Shown here: piece after piece, positions 34,042-46,599 of the stretch | How positions within the stretch are numbered: the stretch's first letter is position 1 | Layout of the letters: every line of letters begins with the position of its first letter | Source: Capillidium heterosporum | Lineage: Eukaryota > Entomophthoromycota > Entomophthoromycetes > Entomophthorales > Capillidiaceae | Assembly (NCBI GenBank): GCA_016630905.1 | Contig: WBMQ01000009.1 | Coordinates: 1,178,001 to 1,242,000, forward strand | Length of the DNA stretch: 64,000 nucleotides | Reading direction: 5' to 3' | Notes under the pieces: generated by a model | Database searches by the model: none | The model's input: only the letters and a program-made list of their open reading frames with translations | Told to the model about the DNA's origin: nothing | Program-made: the position numbers and the translations under genes

Positions 34042-34201
34042 TTTATTACATCTCACAGCTTCAATAGTAAGTGGTGGAAGAAGAGGCTGGTGTAGAGTCA
34101 ACAATTTATATAGCACATTAAATATTATTTAAACTTTTAGTTACAAATTAGCATATAGCTATAAAGTATAGATACGTATATAAATTTTAGTTAAATACTC
34201 A

Positions 34202-37200
34202 TTAAAAGAGAGTCGCTATATCCTGCTTGGTAATTTCCGAAAAGTTCCTATTCAAAGAAGTTAGTTATCAGTATCCCACTAAAAAATTACGCGTTTGACT
34301 TGGTAACTACATAGTAGGAATCAGTGTATTTTGCTCTACACAGCAAGTTGGTAAAATCCTTGTCGTGGGTGATGATAAGTAGCTGGAAGTTCTTTTGGTG
34401 CCTGCGTAATGATATAACCCTAAAAATATCGATTAAAAGGGCAAAAATGATAAAAATGTACTCGGACAGCGCTTCTGCCAATCTGGAGATGTTCTCTTTA
34501 TCGAGGTTGGTGGTAGGTTCATCTAGGGCTAAGATACCGCAGTTGGAGCCAAAGGCATCGGCCAGTGCTAGGCGTACAATGATAGACGCCAGCACTTTTT
34601 GGCCAGCACTGCACCTTCCTCGCATGTCTAATTCGACGTTCCCTTTCACCATCACCAGCTAGAAAGGACATTAGTATCTAATTATCTTTGAATATAGTAC
34701 TCTATAGTTGAACGACGATCTGTTTCCTATATTTTCGGTATCGGAGACGATACGGATGGTATCGATATCTAAGTAAAATAAATTAATCACAATAAAGCCT
34801 AGCTGGATGGTATGTACCATAACCGTTATAAGTGTTGGTCCAGAGATCTTGGATGATCTCGTTAATTTCCTCCATCTTTATCATGTGGTATTTAACGATA
34901 GACCTAAAATAAATATATTGTGATTAATGAAATACCAATGCTTCTCTTACTTCTCAAAGAGTTTGGCGTAGAAAGTAGAATCTTCGAGGGCCATCTTGTT
35001 AAGCTAGAAAATAAACAGTTAAAAACCCATTTTCAGAACAATTACCTACCTCAGTTTCATAGCACTTGTTCAAGTACTCCTGGTTGATATTGGGGAACTT
35101 GGTAATAAGGTCTTTTTGCCAACTTTCGATCTCCTTCTCCCAACCTATCATCGTACCTTTGAACTGATCACACTAGAATAACAGAGAAACTTCAACACTA
35201 TATACCATCAAAAGTATTACCTCAGACTGCCGGCCTTTAAGTAAATTAGTAACTTCCACAATCTTAGCTTGGATTTCCCCCTCACCGTAGCCAAAGCTGT
35301 CGATCTGTTCTTCCTTCTCCTCGATCTCAGCTTGAACGGCACTGATTTTTTTTGTCAACTTGTGGTACTCGAGAGCTCTATCGACCTCCTCGATGGCAGT
35401 CCGAGATCCATGAGTCTGGTTGTTGAGGTCGTTGATTTGGTCTTTGATAGAGTCCTGACGGTTGTTAAGTTCAAGTATGTCGGCTTCAATGCTGGAGGTC
35501 TGGATTTCCAAAGTTGAGAGTTTATTGTCAGATAGAGCTTTGTCGAAGCGACTGAGATCCAATTCCAAGCTGTCAAATTTGGTCTGTAGAGATAGGCATA
35601 TATCTAGGTTGATTTGAAGTTTGTTTTCCAACTTCTCACGTTTGTTTACAGCCATCTCCAGTTCATTTTTCTGCTTGTTTACACCTGGGGTAAATACTTC
35701 AAGCTCCTCTTTTAAGACCTAACAGATATAATATAAACTTCAATAGAAGCTATACAAACATACCTTTATTTCTCCATCGATCTTCTCTCTTTGCGCCGTT
35801 AGGCTGGTAAGCTGATCTTCCAGCTGCTTGAGTTCTTGAAATTCGGACTTGGCATTAAGCTTCGAGTTCTTTAATTCAAGGATTTCATTCTCCAGCTGAC
35901 TTATTTTATTTTGGTAACTCTCCTTGCCTTTATCTAAAGCGCGGTACTGGTGGTTGAGAGATTTACTATAAAATTTTAGTATACCTAGCATATATATGTA
36001 AGCCTACTTCTTCTCGTTAAGCTCAGAGACGCTTTCGACAATTTCATCGTCGTCCGTCTGTTCATGGTCGGAGAAGGCCTCGAGTTCTCGGTCAAGCTTG
36101 AATATCTGCTTGGAGATTCTGGTGATATTCTGGGCGACTGTTACTAAGGCCTCCAATTCCTTCAACTCGTTGACCAAAGTTAAGCGCTGCTTATCTAGCT
36201 TAACCAACTGTCTGTCAAATGAAGCTTTCGATGCATTGTTATTTTTCAAAACTGCCTCCAATTCAGGGATCCGTTGAACTTTTATTCTATCTAGTGTACC
36301 CCAATCAGGACCCAATTTCAACAGGGTTTGACAGGAAACTCTGGCTTCTTTGAGCGATTCTTCAAGCCTTGCTTGGGACTGGCTACATGTTTGGTAATCT
36401 TCGTAGTAGGATTCGAGGGTGTCGAAAAGGGTGTTTTTACCAGCCTGTTTGCTACATTTAGTACAGGCTCTGAGTTTATCTAGAGTATCATGACTTGTTG
36501 AGTTAAACAGGCGGCTATACCATTCTTTCTTAGCCTTAAATACACTAAGTTCGCTAAAAGAAAATAAGTACAGGTGAAAATATACTAAAATATGTACCTG
36601 TTGAGAGTCATAAGTGAAGCCTGAGCCTCATTGTAGACATCCACAAAGAGTCTATCGGAGCTAGGAAGATCAACTGAAATTTGGCATTCTCTCAACTTTT
36701 CCTTCAAAACATTTAGTTGAGATTCAGAACTAATGTTCGATTGGTTGAGTAGATTGATTTGGTTGTTAATCGCAGCAACTTCACCCTTCACTTTTTGGAT
36801 CATGTCGCGTTTACTTTCGATGGCAACTTTAACTTTCTCCTCATATTGATCGAAAGAAGATGAAGATTCAATGATACCTGCAAACTTACCTCTACTTTTG
36901 TTGACCAATAACCTGAGTTCGCTATTCAAGGATATCTTTTCATTTTCTTTGGCCCTGCGTAAGATATCAGATTCCTTGCGAGCCCCAACCCGGTCTGAAG
37001 CCTCCATCTTGGCGAATATTTTAGACTGAAGGGCTGCATTTAGTGCACGGTTCTCATTGATTTTGGTGTCGAAATCCTCTTTTCTAAACTCGTGTTTTAC
37101 TTGCTCCAGCTCAACTTCTAATTCCTTGATCAAAGTATCCATACTTTCGATACGACCACTGTTGTTGCTATATTCATTGTATTTTTCAAGCGCCTGGCCA

Positions 37201-38759
37201 TAACTGCGCCTATTGTCTTTACGGGTCAACTTCAGTTCTTCGATCTTGGATTGGTTGCGATCCACCTCATTTTTGAGAACACGAAGCTCTTCCTCAAGGC
37301 ATGTTTCCCTAAGCCTTCCTTCCTCCTAATATTTGTCAGATAAATTAAGCTAAAGCGTTACCTTGGAGTTTTGAATCTCCTGCTTCATCTTGTTGATAGT
37401 GTCAGTTAGTCGACGTTTGGTGTCAGCCTTGATCTGATCAAAGTCCTTGGTGAGGAAGTCGTCATCTGATTCAGGATCAGAGTCAACTTCAAGGTCCAAT
37501 TCACTCAGTGTCTGCTTTATAGAGTTTATAAGGCTGTAACTATCCTTAACTTTGCTGTCGTAATTTTCTCGTTCGGACCGGAGTCTACCGCGTTCTACAG
37601 CTAAACTATTCAATTTAGCTTGCAGCTCGCTCACCTTCCGCTTGGTCTCATTAAATTCAAAGTTCAATGAATCGTGGTCTCCATCTTTACTATGTAATTT
37701 AGTCTCATAGTTCTCCTTCATCTCCAATAGTTCTTCTATGCTTAGATCTGACTCAACTAATCCGTTGTGATTATTATTGCGATCTTCGATCAGATTATCT
37801 CGGTCGTTTTCGATTTTGTACTTGTCTTCCAATGTAAACTTAAGCTCACTGAGTATGTTCTTGCATTCATCAATCGCCTCTTCTTTTTGCTGAATCTCTT
37901 TAGTCAGTTCCTCGATCTTCAACTTACCATTCTCGATATCCAGCTTTCTTTTCTTTATTTTTTCGTATAGTCCTTCAGCTTCATCATTTCGAAACTTGAG
38001 TCCTTTCAAAGCTTCCTGTAAAACGGCGCTTTCAGATTTCGAAGTCTTTGTGATATTCTTTAGCTCTTCTAAGGCTTTAGTGTATTTGGAGGATGAAAAT
38101 ATAGCGTCGAATTTCTTTTTTAAAACTGATGATTCTGATAAAGGCCTACAAAGAATTCAAATTAAGTGGCAATATACTACTAAACTTACCAGTTGGATTC
38201 CTCCTGATGACAGAAGATAACATTTTCTAAGATGGATTTGTTGGTACCGAGTAGCGAAAGCATGGCTTCATCCATACCGCCGGTTCTTAACGCCTTCCTA
38301 GTTATCTCCTAAAAACAAAATAAGTTTAAGCTATATCTAAATTAGTACTCCACTGGGATCTGAGTAGTTGGTTAAGATGGTTTCATTAGTCTTTATTGAA
38401 GTGGTTTTCTTCTGAGTCGCGACTATACCTCGGTTACATTCCATCTTCTCGCCGTTGACACTTTCAAAACGCAATCGAATGGTTGCTGAAACCTCACTCT
38501 TGTTGATCAACTAACAGAAACATTTAGTTGCAATAACATTTGACAAATGTACTTTAGGGTCGTAGATAAAACCTCCATTTTTGTTGTTGGGTGGGAAGAG
38601 CCCAGTGGTCGCATACTTGAGCGCTTCGATTATAGTTGTTTTACCGGCACCATTCTGCCCTACTATTATAGTTAAGGGCTTGTTGAACCTTATTACGGTG
38701 CTCTGGTTCGGATCATAGGATCGTATCCCTTGGATCATCAACTTGTCGATTGAAGCCAT
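34202..38759 (-). CDS. RAD50: DNA double-strand-break repair ATPase
   Basis: A minus-strand gene of more than ten exons, ATG at 38759 ([20 protein letters not shown]), stop at 34202-34204. The Walker A motif is [20 protein letters not shown]. Two very long coiled-coil arms (about 38150-36600 and 36320-35180) flank a zinc hook with CTKC at 36454-36465. The C-terminal lobe has the ABC signature region [20 protein letters not shown] and Walker [14 protein letters not shown], then ITHDKDF. RAD50 works with MRE11 and NBS1/Xrs2 to tether and process broken DNA ends. The span of 4.56 kb less introns fits about 1,290 residues, normal for the family. All catalytic motifs look intact. It is divergent from FANCL, with a 243-base gap. 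Confidence 0.96.
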
Positions 38760-39002
38760 TGCTGTTGAAGTAAAGCTTTCGCCTTGCTACGCAGTTCTAT
38801 AAGGTAAGCTTTGAATTTTCTGACTAAATACACATAATTGATTGGATAACCTTCAAAAGAGAAGGGTTAGCATAGCCAATAATAGTGTGTTTTTCAAAAC
38901 AATTGTGCTTTTTATCAAGTACAAAGCTAGATTTACGTGACCTTTTCAAAGTGCCATCAACTTTTCTCAGGAAAACAGACTAGAGTTGAATCCAATAAAG
39001 GT
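38760..39002. promoter_or_regulatory. Divergent promoter, RAD50 / FANCL
   Basis: These 243 bases separate the start codons of two DNA-repair genes and must hold both promoters. I looked for a palindromic damage-response site and saw no clear one. Co-regulation is only suggested by the layout. Confidence 0.45.
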
Positions 39003-40483
39003 ATGCTATCCAAACATCTACTACCGAAAGATACAAGCTACCAACGATTCCAAGGCTACTTACCCTTCAAAGTAAACTTCTAATTCTAGCAAGAAGCATC
39101 CATTAACACATTGTATTCTTTGCAACAGGAAGATGAAATTTTCGTCCAAGTAAATTTAAATCAGAGGTATTCCAGTGACCATAGCAAGAACTTGAAACTT
39201 TACGACCTGAAAATACTAGTTGAATCAAACATGATCAACAACGTACTACCATACTACAAACTATTCGAAAAAGTAATTTTATTTAATAGTCTTATTCAAA
39301 AATGACTGTTAGGAACTCGAAAACTACTACATGTTTGACCTCTTCTGGTCCAATTTTTTAGCAACTATAGTAAAGTATCTGAATTTACAAATGTTAATTT
39401 CTGAATAGGGTCCAGAAGCTAGTTCCTCCGACTTGACGATTGCAAAGAGCTTAAGTAGTTTGCAAGTTTTGACAGCCGAGTTAAATTACTTACTGCCCTC
39501 ACAAATCGTTGAGATAAGTTCCGATTGTACCAAGCTAACCTTCCAACTGACGTAAATTTATTTTTTAAATATGCTGGTATTGAACTATATGTTCCAGCGA
39601 TAGTGGAAGCCGTACCCATACCATAGCTCTAACTTTACCTGACGAAACTATGACTTTAGTACCAAAACTTGACGTAGAGCTACCAGAGCCTATTCAACTG
39701 AATCAAACGGATAAGCCTTATTTAAAGTCTATTCTACCCATAATTAAAAAGGTAAATCATCTATTTACTACGATCTTCAATAACAAAAAATAGAAATTGG
39801 AGAGCCTACAATTATATTTCCAGGTACTTGACGAGATTGACAACAGTTGCCACATAATAGAACCCAAGCTCAAGACCTACAAGTTAAACTTTCGAAGTCT
39901 GGCTTATGACACCTCTTTAACTTTGAAGCTGAATATCAATTTCGAATACCCTTACAACTTACCCAACTTTACCGTATATGGACCTGACACCAAAGCCAAC
40001 TTGCTACGACAGACTATTTTAACAAAAGTTAAAGATTGGTAAGATTTGTTATTCTAAAATCATTTAACCTTAACATACCTCCCTATCTTCCAAAAGGTCC
40101 TGTCAAGTTACCCCACTAACTAATTTGATCCAGTTACTGAACTTCGATCCCAACTTAAAACTGGATACCAAACTCATCTACAAGAGCTGTCACATATGCT
40201 ACACTTACCAATCCAAACTGCCAGAGAATACCAGTTTGGACCAAGTGCCCAAACTTAGCAAATACTACCCACCTACCATAACTTGTGACAACGCAAGTTG
40301 TCAATGTAAGTTCCACTTAGTTTGTCTGATGCAGGCGGTGCGTCTCGACGACAAGCTGATCAAGTCGAGTACCACTTGGTTTGGTAAATGCCCTGGTTGC
40401 ACTCAGGTAACACTTCATTATAATCTATCCAAACTCATATATCTTTTATTTAGCCTATGCTTATACCCAATGTAAACATGTAA
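39003..40483 (+). CDS. FANCL: Fanconi anaemia E3 ubiquitin ligase FANCL
   Basis: Seven or more exons (39003-39071, 39129-39272, 39313-39369, 39409 onward), ending with TAA at 40481-40483. The N-terminus RFQGYLPFK joined to EDEIFVQVNLNQR resembles the FANCL ELF domain. The middle contains YFQVLDEIDNSCHIIEPKLK, which aligns with the FANCL segment around DxxDEIDExTWVLEP, then INFEYPYNLPNFTVYGPDT. The C-terminal RING has CHICYTYQ, CDNASCQCKFHLVC and FGKCPGCTQ, then a short PMLIPNVNM tail like the PITLKMS end of animal FANCL. All eight zinc ligands appear present, with about 25 residues between the first two Cys pairs, longer than in animals. FANCL monoubiquitinates FANCD2/FANCI in interstrand-crosslink repair. 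The gene is missing from the model yeasts. Confidence 0.9.
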
Positions 40484-40573
40484 AATAAAGTTCTATTTAA
40501 AGTTTTATTTATTTATTAGATTATCTCTCAACTATCATTATAAAACGCTAACAACTGCTCATCCCTATACAGA

Positions 40574-41770
40574 CTAAAACCCCTCCTTATTAAGCTTGGT
40601 GACCAATTCCAAGTAGAAAGGAATAGGATCAAACCCTTCCTTCTTTTTGTCCATTTTACCGTCGGCATTCTGTAAAAGCTCCTTGAATTTGGTCTGAACG
40701 CCATCCATCAAATTGAAGTCGTTTAACTTGATATCTAATCTGGGGAAACTGGTATTCCAAAAGTTGTTGAAGTATTGGATGTATCGGCTGGAACTAACAA
40801 CTTGGAAATGGGTGGTATCCAAGGTTTTCAAGAAAGTACCCCAGGTGGCTGATTTTACCGATACCATGCCATCGTTGTCGCCCTCCCTACCTTTGACGAT
40901 GAAGTAGGGGATAAGTAAAAGGGGGTGGCTGGGGTACTGGTTGGTCTTGGCTGCCACTGAAAAGTACTTGATGTTATCCTTATCTAAAACTCTTTGGTTG
41001 AACTCGGCCATAAATTTGGAGGTTAAATTGTAGTAGGCCGGTACTTCAAACAGCTTCTTGATGATCTCAAAGAGGATTTGGCTTTGGGGGTACGATAACT
41101 TTAACTCTTGGCTAGCGTTGACTTGGGGTGGTAGTCCAACTTGTAGGTAATCCGCGCACCAGTCTACGAAGGAACAGCCTCGATGGGGCGTACAAATTGA
41201 AGTAATGGATTGGATGGAATACTTCTTTTCACAGTTGAAGTTTGTTATTAATCGGGCGTCCAACCCTCCCATCGAATGGCCTATTATGTTGATGGGCCTG
41301 TAGTTGTATTTGCTTTGGAGTTGGTGGTGTAACTGTAGTGCTCGCTTCTCAATAGTCCCTACCCTAAATTATAAAACCATATTAAAAGATGGTTATAAAC
41401 AATAACCAAATTACCTATCGACTTTGGTGACAAAAACCTCACAGCCTAGCTTTTTTAAGGTATCTTCGATCCCATTCCAGTACCTTATCTGCAACCTAGG
41501 GTAGTCAGCTGGACCCAGCTTATCAAACCCGTACAGTCCGTGACATAGAACGATTGGATTTCTAGTAGGTAGATAAGTTGGTTTTACATAGTATCTATAA
41601 CGCTCTTCCAAATAGTTATATTCATTATTTACTTTTATGGATACGGTTGGAATACTTGGAATGCTCTGGCTAAGCTTGATCGCCTGAATCTTCAACTGCT
41701 TGACCAAATGTTGACCCTTCAAGGCGGTGAAGTTTACTATGGATTTGAGGTTCAACTGTCCGGACGTCAT
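40574..41770 (-). CDS. Triacylglycerol lipase, Tgl2 type
   Basis: Two exons, 41770-41411 and about 41366-40574, encode about 383 residues starting MTSGQLNLKSIVNFTALKGQ. The alpha/beta-hydrolase elements are complete: oxyanion-side HGLYGFDKLGPADY, YWNGIEDTLKKLGCEVFVTK, the nucleophile elbow GHSMGG (Ser), an Asp in GREGDNDGMVSV and the His in DTTHFQVV. It resembles bacterial family I lipases and yeast Tgl2, a mitochondrial triacylglycerol lipase. The basic N-terminal 40 residues without acids could be a mitochondrial presequence, which fits Tgl2. It is convergent with FANCL, with only 90 bases between stops. Confidence 0.85.
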
Positions 41771-43228
41771 CTTCGTTTTGAAATACCTTTTACCACCGTC
41801 GTTATTATTTAGTTGATGAAATTTGGATAGCTTTTTAAAAGTGATGTGAAATAGGAAATCCTTTCCAAAGGATGGTTGGCGTATCTATTGCTTTCAAAGA
41901 CTTGATGTGAATACTAAGGTGCTAACAAAGCTAATAGCTGTCGACTTTCTTATCTAAATGAGATTTACAGCTTGATGGGTTGGATTCAGAAGGAAAAAGT
42001 GAAAGCAAAAATCCACCTTTCATTGCTAAAGAGCGATTGCCTAAACTAAAACCATCGAATAAAATTGTAATCGGATAAATTTATTCTTCAATATGTTTGG
42101 ATGATCAGATAGTATACTCCAATAAAAATTAACGGCGTGGGAAATTAATTATCCATATCGGACCAGAAGAACCTTTCGTACCTACTTTTGCTACTTATTT
42201 TGCCTGGGTTCACTAGCCAAAATAATTACAAAGGTAGTGGATACTGGGAACTCGTCGTCTTCTCTTTTTGATACCTCTTTTGCTTGTTTACTTTTAAGCT
42301 ATTATGGTGTATATACCTTCATTTGTATTTGATGGTAAATGATAAAGTAAATTCTTTTGGGAATAGGATGACTTGCTAGCAGGATTTGTATATTGGCAGT
42401 TGAATTTGCAAAAACTTACATGTCATCAAAATTTAAAGCAAAGTCTGCTGTTAATTTCTTTTAAATTTGGGTGTAGTAAATTGAACAGCCCGTCCATTAG
42501 AACTATACCGATGTTATGAAAACTTTATAGCTGAAAAATGACAAAAACTCGGTTGTATTTTAGGTATAGCGAATAGATGAAGCCTTAGTCTTCGCTATAA
42601 TAATAGCAACCATTTTGTATAGTCGTTTTCTTCCATAAAAATAGCATGTAAGCAGCAGATTCTTAATACATTTGCGATCTAACTTTGATAGTATGTTGAA
42701 CTAAACATATAAATAGAACCAATATTATTTTGAATGTGCTCCAAAGTATCTCTGCTTTTACTGCCTATCTGCTTAGACATATATATAACATTCTAATAGT
42801 GATTTTTGTGCAAGGACAATTCATCGCTTTTGCATCTATCAAAAAGCTGGAATATAAACTTTTAAGCTTATAGTACCTGATTGCAAAAATAACCATAGTT
42901 TCCTCCTTACCATCAACACCTTCAACTTTAATTCGATACAAGGAATATTACTTATGTAAATTTATCTTTTTGGTTTATAGCTCTCCAAGAACCAACATTT
43001 CGATCAGAAAAATGAAAGAAAACGTAGTTGTTTATAAGCTTAATAGATGATGCTAAAATATATAGTACAAAATAACAAATTAGAATAAATTTACCTATTA
43101 AAGTACACAACAAGCTTGAGAATACAAATAAAAGCCAATATAATTTACTTGCACTGAATATAGCTAATTTCCCATAGCCCAAGCCTCTATCCCTCCAAAA
43201 AAGCTCAAAGTTGACATCTCAAGTAAAA
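41771..43228. other. Long intergenic region
   Basis: About 1.46 kb of AT-rich DNA between the lipase promoter and the RPC11 3' end. A 76-codon minus frame at 42952-43182 is hydrophobic and AT-driven, and I do not call it. No RNA gene is recognised. Confidence 0.4.
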
Positions 43229-43672
43229 CTATTTGTCGTTCCATCGATGACCACAGCTAGAAACTGTACATTTGTAGAAAGTTGACATCGGTTCGTCAGC
43301 CGACCTGATCTGCAATTGAAAGTAGTATGCCTTTTCATTTCCACAGATTGGACAGGTAGCTGAATTCAAAATAAAACCCAAATTTTAACAATAAATATAG
43401 CAAAAACATTTACCTTCGGTCTGCTCCACGTTATCCCAAGCCTTTTTGCCACCCAATACGTCGTCTGCCTTTTTACGTTTCAATATTATCCTAGTCCGAG
43501 TCTAATTTTTTAAATAGCAACAAAAGTTTAGTATGTTTAATTCAAACCCAATGTAAAAATGATTTACCCTTCCTTTGACGGATTCTTGGTAGGGGCATGA
43601 GTTGCAGTAGTACTTGTATCCACCGTCGTTACGAATTAAAAGTAAGTTGGAACAGCTTGGACAGAAATTCAT
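43229..43672 (-). CDS. RPC11: RNA polymerase III subunit C11
   Basis: Three exons encode about 110 residues. An N-terminal zinc ribbon (MNFCPSCSNLLLIRNDGGYK, then YYCNSCPYQ) is followed by the linker ADDVLGGKKAWDNVEQTEAT. A TFIIS-like C-terminal ribbon follows: CPICGNEKAYYFQLQIRSAD, EPMSTFYKC and CGHRW. The RSADEPMSTFYKC block contains the invariant Asp-Glu pair that stimulates RNA cleavage. C11 gives Pol III its intrinsic cleavage activity and helps termination and re-initiation on tRNA and 5S genes. Length and all eight Cys match POLR3K/Rpc11. It is divergent from EIF1AD. Confidence 0.96.
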
Positions 43673-44107
43673 TGCTTGTTTTATCTATAGTTGGTTTGGG
43701 TGAGTTGGAAACAAAGTCCCAAGTAAAAGTTTGTGAAAGTTGAAGTGTCAATGAAATTTGCTTTGCGCTAACCTTCTCTACTTTCTATAGGGGTAAAAAA
43801 CTTGTCCCTATCCAATTAACAACTTTAATTTGAAGAATAGGTGGCTTTTGGATCAGGTAATAACAATCGATAACCATTTTAGTAATCAATAAGAATATTG
43901 GTTAGGGGGTGTATCTATTCTACTATTACCTTCACCTATAATTAATGTAGCTTTTCCTAAAGCAAAACAAATCCCAAATGACCAGACTTTACCCCCGATC
44001 AAGGTTACAATCAAATTGAATGGTCTTGAAGCATCAACCTGCAATTTTGGAACTCCAGAAAAATATTTGACTACCTTTACCAACACAAAAACAACTTTCA
44101 ATACAAC
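43673..44107. promoter_or_regulatory. Divergent promoter, RPC11 / EIF1AD
   Basis: 435 bases between divergent starts. The EIF1AD side is CA/CT-rich for about 200 bases and looks like a 5' leader. A 71-codon minus frame at 43886-44101 lies over it and is not supported by any motif. Confidence 0.4.
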
Positions 44108-44712
44108 ATGGGAAGAAGGAATGTAACCAAAAACTTATTGGATCAAGATATCGAATTCAAGGAGGGGGAATTGATTGCTCGCGTTTTGGAGCCTAGAGGT
44201 AAGAACATCCACCAAGTCGAATATCATAGTTCCATTTTGGATGATGAGAAAGCAATGGAAAAAACTTTTGAACTTAATACTACACTATGCCAGTTACCAC
44301 CCAAATTCCGTAATTTAGTTTGGATAAAGCGAGGTACTTGTTTCTATTTTATTAACAATAGATTGATTTTTGTAACATTGCAATTTAAATTTTAGGTAGC
44401 TTTGTAACTATCCAACTTTACGACAAGAAGGACGGCAACCATTTGTCAGAAAGCAAAGTTGGAGGTACTATAGAACAAGTTATCTTTCCCTACCATATCA
44501 AGCGACTAAAACTTAAGAACCAATGGTAATATATTTATTAATTTTCAAAACTTTAATATTGTTAACTAATTTAAACTAATACATTTACATTTATTATTTA
44601 TCTTAGGCCTAGTTGGTTCGAAGAGGAAGGTAGTGAAGAAGAATCAGAAGAAGAGCTAGTGAACCCAAATTATAGAAGGGATTATGAAGAAGAGTCATCG
44701 GATGACGAATAA
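44108..44712 (+). CDS. EIF1AD: eIF1A-domain protein
   Basis: Three exons: 44108-44334, about 44396-44524 and about 44608-44712. The product starts MGRRNVTKNLLDQDIEFKEG and has the S1/eIF1A-like fold seen in IARVLEPRGKNIHQVE, LCQLPPKFRNLVWIKRGSFV and KVGGTIEQVIFPYHIKRLKL. It ends in an acidic tail (EEEGSEEESEEELVNP, then NYRRDYEEESSDDE). The G-N-(L/I)-H-(E/Q)-VE and LP.K.R...WIKRG motifs identify EIF1AD (haponin in animals), not the initiation factor eIF1A itself. EIF1AD has been linked to late 40S ribosome maturation; that role here is inferred. Human EIF1AD has a similar acidic NxRRxYxESEEE tail. Confidence 0.9.
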
Positions 44713-45213
44713 TGTATGTTATGGATAAATAGATTAAAGTAACTAATGGCTAGTTTTTATGGTGTATAGTAAGAAAACTTTTATTTTGTATATCAATTTT
44801 GAGCTTTGAAGTTTATGAGAAGGTAATTTGATCGTTTACTAAATTTTGTATTGTTAAAATACGATATATATGTGTATTTTCCATCACCTTTTATATACAA
44901 AATAAACTATAAAGTTCAATCTTAAAATCCAACTTTCTTTATCGCATTTGTTAACTAATAAATATTTATAATTTGTGACATCTCTGATACTATTTACTTT
45001 CCATTTGATATAGCAATTCTAAGAAATACATTTATTTATTTTAATCCATGAAATATATACAAAAGAACTATATAAATATTCAATTTTAAGCATCATAAAG
45101 GTATCAACATTAAAAATACTAAAAGTTTGGAATAATAAATTTAAAGATAGTAAAAGAAGAAAAAAACTACCTAGATAGTCCTACTACCTCCTACCAATTT
45201 ATTAAATAAAACA
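44713..45213. other. Convergent intergenic region
   Basis: About 500 very AT-rich bases between convergent genes. No feature is recognised. Confidence 0.4.
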
Positions 45214-45657
45214 TTATTTCTCATTCATCCTATCCCCAAGGTCCTTTAACAGATTGTCTATAGGCAAAAATACAAAAGGTAAACTGGTCGTGAAACCCAA
45301 CCTACGAATCCAACTATCGACCGGTTTAACAAGAACATGCAAATGTAAGTGATGTACTGAATGAAATGGAGACTTATGGAAACCTAAAACTACGTTATCC
45401 TTACCATCTACCACTTTTAACCCAATCTGTTTCATTTCGGTTAAAGTTGTTATTGCTTCTTCAGGCGTACTATTGTCGATGAGTGTGTGGATGTTTTTTA
45501 TATGTCGTTTCGTTAAAACTAGGTAGTACCCTAGTTTGGAAGCTGGATATTTGTCCTTTATTAGTACGTATTTGTCGGTTTCTTCAAGGATTTCTCCAAA
45601 GTTGGACCTATCGCAGAATATACAACTTTTGTCGGTTGGTTCGGTGTTAGTAGCCAT
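45214..45657 (-). CDS. HIT-family nucleotide hydrolase (HINT3-like)
   Basis: An intronless frame of 147 codons. CIFCDRSNFGEILEETDKYV opens the domain, then DKYPASKLGYYLVLTKRHIK and the histidine triad VHHLHLHVL preceded by GFHKSPFHS. Histidine-triad proteins hydrolyse or transfer nucleotidyl groups through the middle His. The CxFC start and the GFHxPPFxSxxHLHLHV form are characteristic of the HINT3 branch (adenosine phosphoramidase, acyl-adenylate hydrolase activity). The C-terminal PIDNLLKDLG also fits. It lacks the zinc finger of aprataxin. It is convergent with EIF1AD. Confidence 0.88.
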   Translation of the reverse strand: MATNTEPTDKSCIFCDRSNFGEILEETDKYVLIKDKYPASKLGYYLVLTKRHIKNIHTLIDNSTPEEAITTLTEMKQIGLKVVDGKDNVVLGFHKSPFHSVHHLHLHVLVKPVDSWIRRLGFTTSLPFVFLPIDNLLKDLGDRMNEK

Positions 45658-46599
45658 CTTTTGTTGAAGTTGATATGTTGTAAAGGCTTATAAATTAAAG
45701 CTTTATCAAAGGATACTCGTAATCAAGCTGAAATAGGTTAAAACTAAAAAGATTTGGCTCGTTCTCCTAAATAACTTTCAATCATATTTTTGGTAGAGGA
45801 ACAGGTGGCAATTTTACATTCATTCTTCAAGCACGTCAGCTCATAGAATTATACAATACTCAACCAGTTGGGCATTACGCCTAGATGCACTAATAGTAGA
45901 CCTAGTAGCCTTCCCAGTTCTTTAGGATAATAGTAACGAAAAGTCTGTAGCTATAATCTTTGCAACAGAAATAACCATACTGTGTATTTAGATAGGTTAG
46001 TTAAAGTAGACACCAGTTAACCAATGTCAACCTGCCAAAGGAAAACTATACAATATCGACATCACCTTACTGAAATCAGAGACTGACAGTAACTTTCTAT
46101 TTCATTTAAGATTATAGTTTGATATTTAAAATGGTATATATCTACAATAGAAGATATAATGTATCATAAATGTACAAGTGATACAAAATCGATGGACCAT
46201 TAAGAAGGCCCATCAAAAAAACTCACAACTACCCAACTTCAAACAAGTTCGAAGCTGTTATTGTAACAATCGGAATCCTTGAATTCAAACTAATGGAAAA
46301 GTATAGTCAAATTCTACACAATGATTGGTTAGGGCTTCGATTTAAGTGTCAGCTTCAGGATCATATAAAATTTTCAGAGAATTTGGTTGTGGGTTGAAAT
46401 GAGTTGTGAAGTTTATCAATTTATCTTGAATAGAGAAACATGATAGGAGATGCAAAGATTTAAGGCCAGTTGGGCAAAAATAATATATATAAAGCATATG
46501 AATATTAAAATAGATAGGGTTTATCACAAATACCAAATATATTTTTAATTTTATATTCAAAGAAGGTATTCTTATAATCCTTAAAGACTTGGAATCTAG
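45658..46599. other. Intergenic region left of the CYM1 relic
   Basis: About 940 bases with the HINT3-like promoter at the left end. The 72-codon minus frame at 46342-46560 is not called. The exact left limit of the CYM1 relic could extend into this stretch. Confidence 0.35.

Noticed and set aside
43886-44101. 71-codon minus-strand frame before EIF1AD
   Set aside because: It covers the CA/CT-rich leader of EIF1AD, and no conserved motif supports it.
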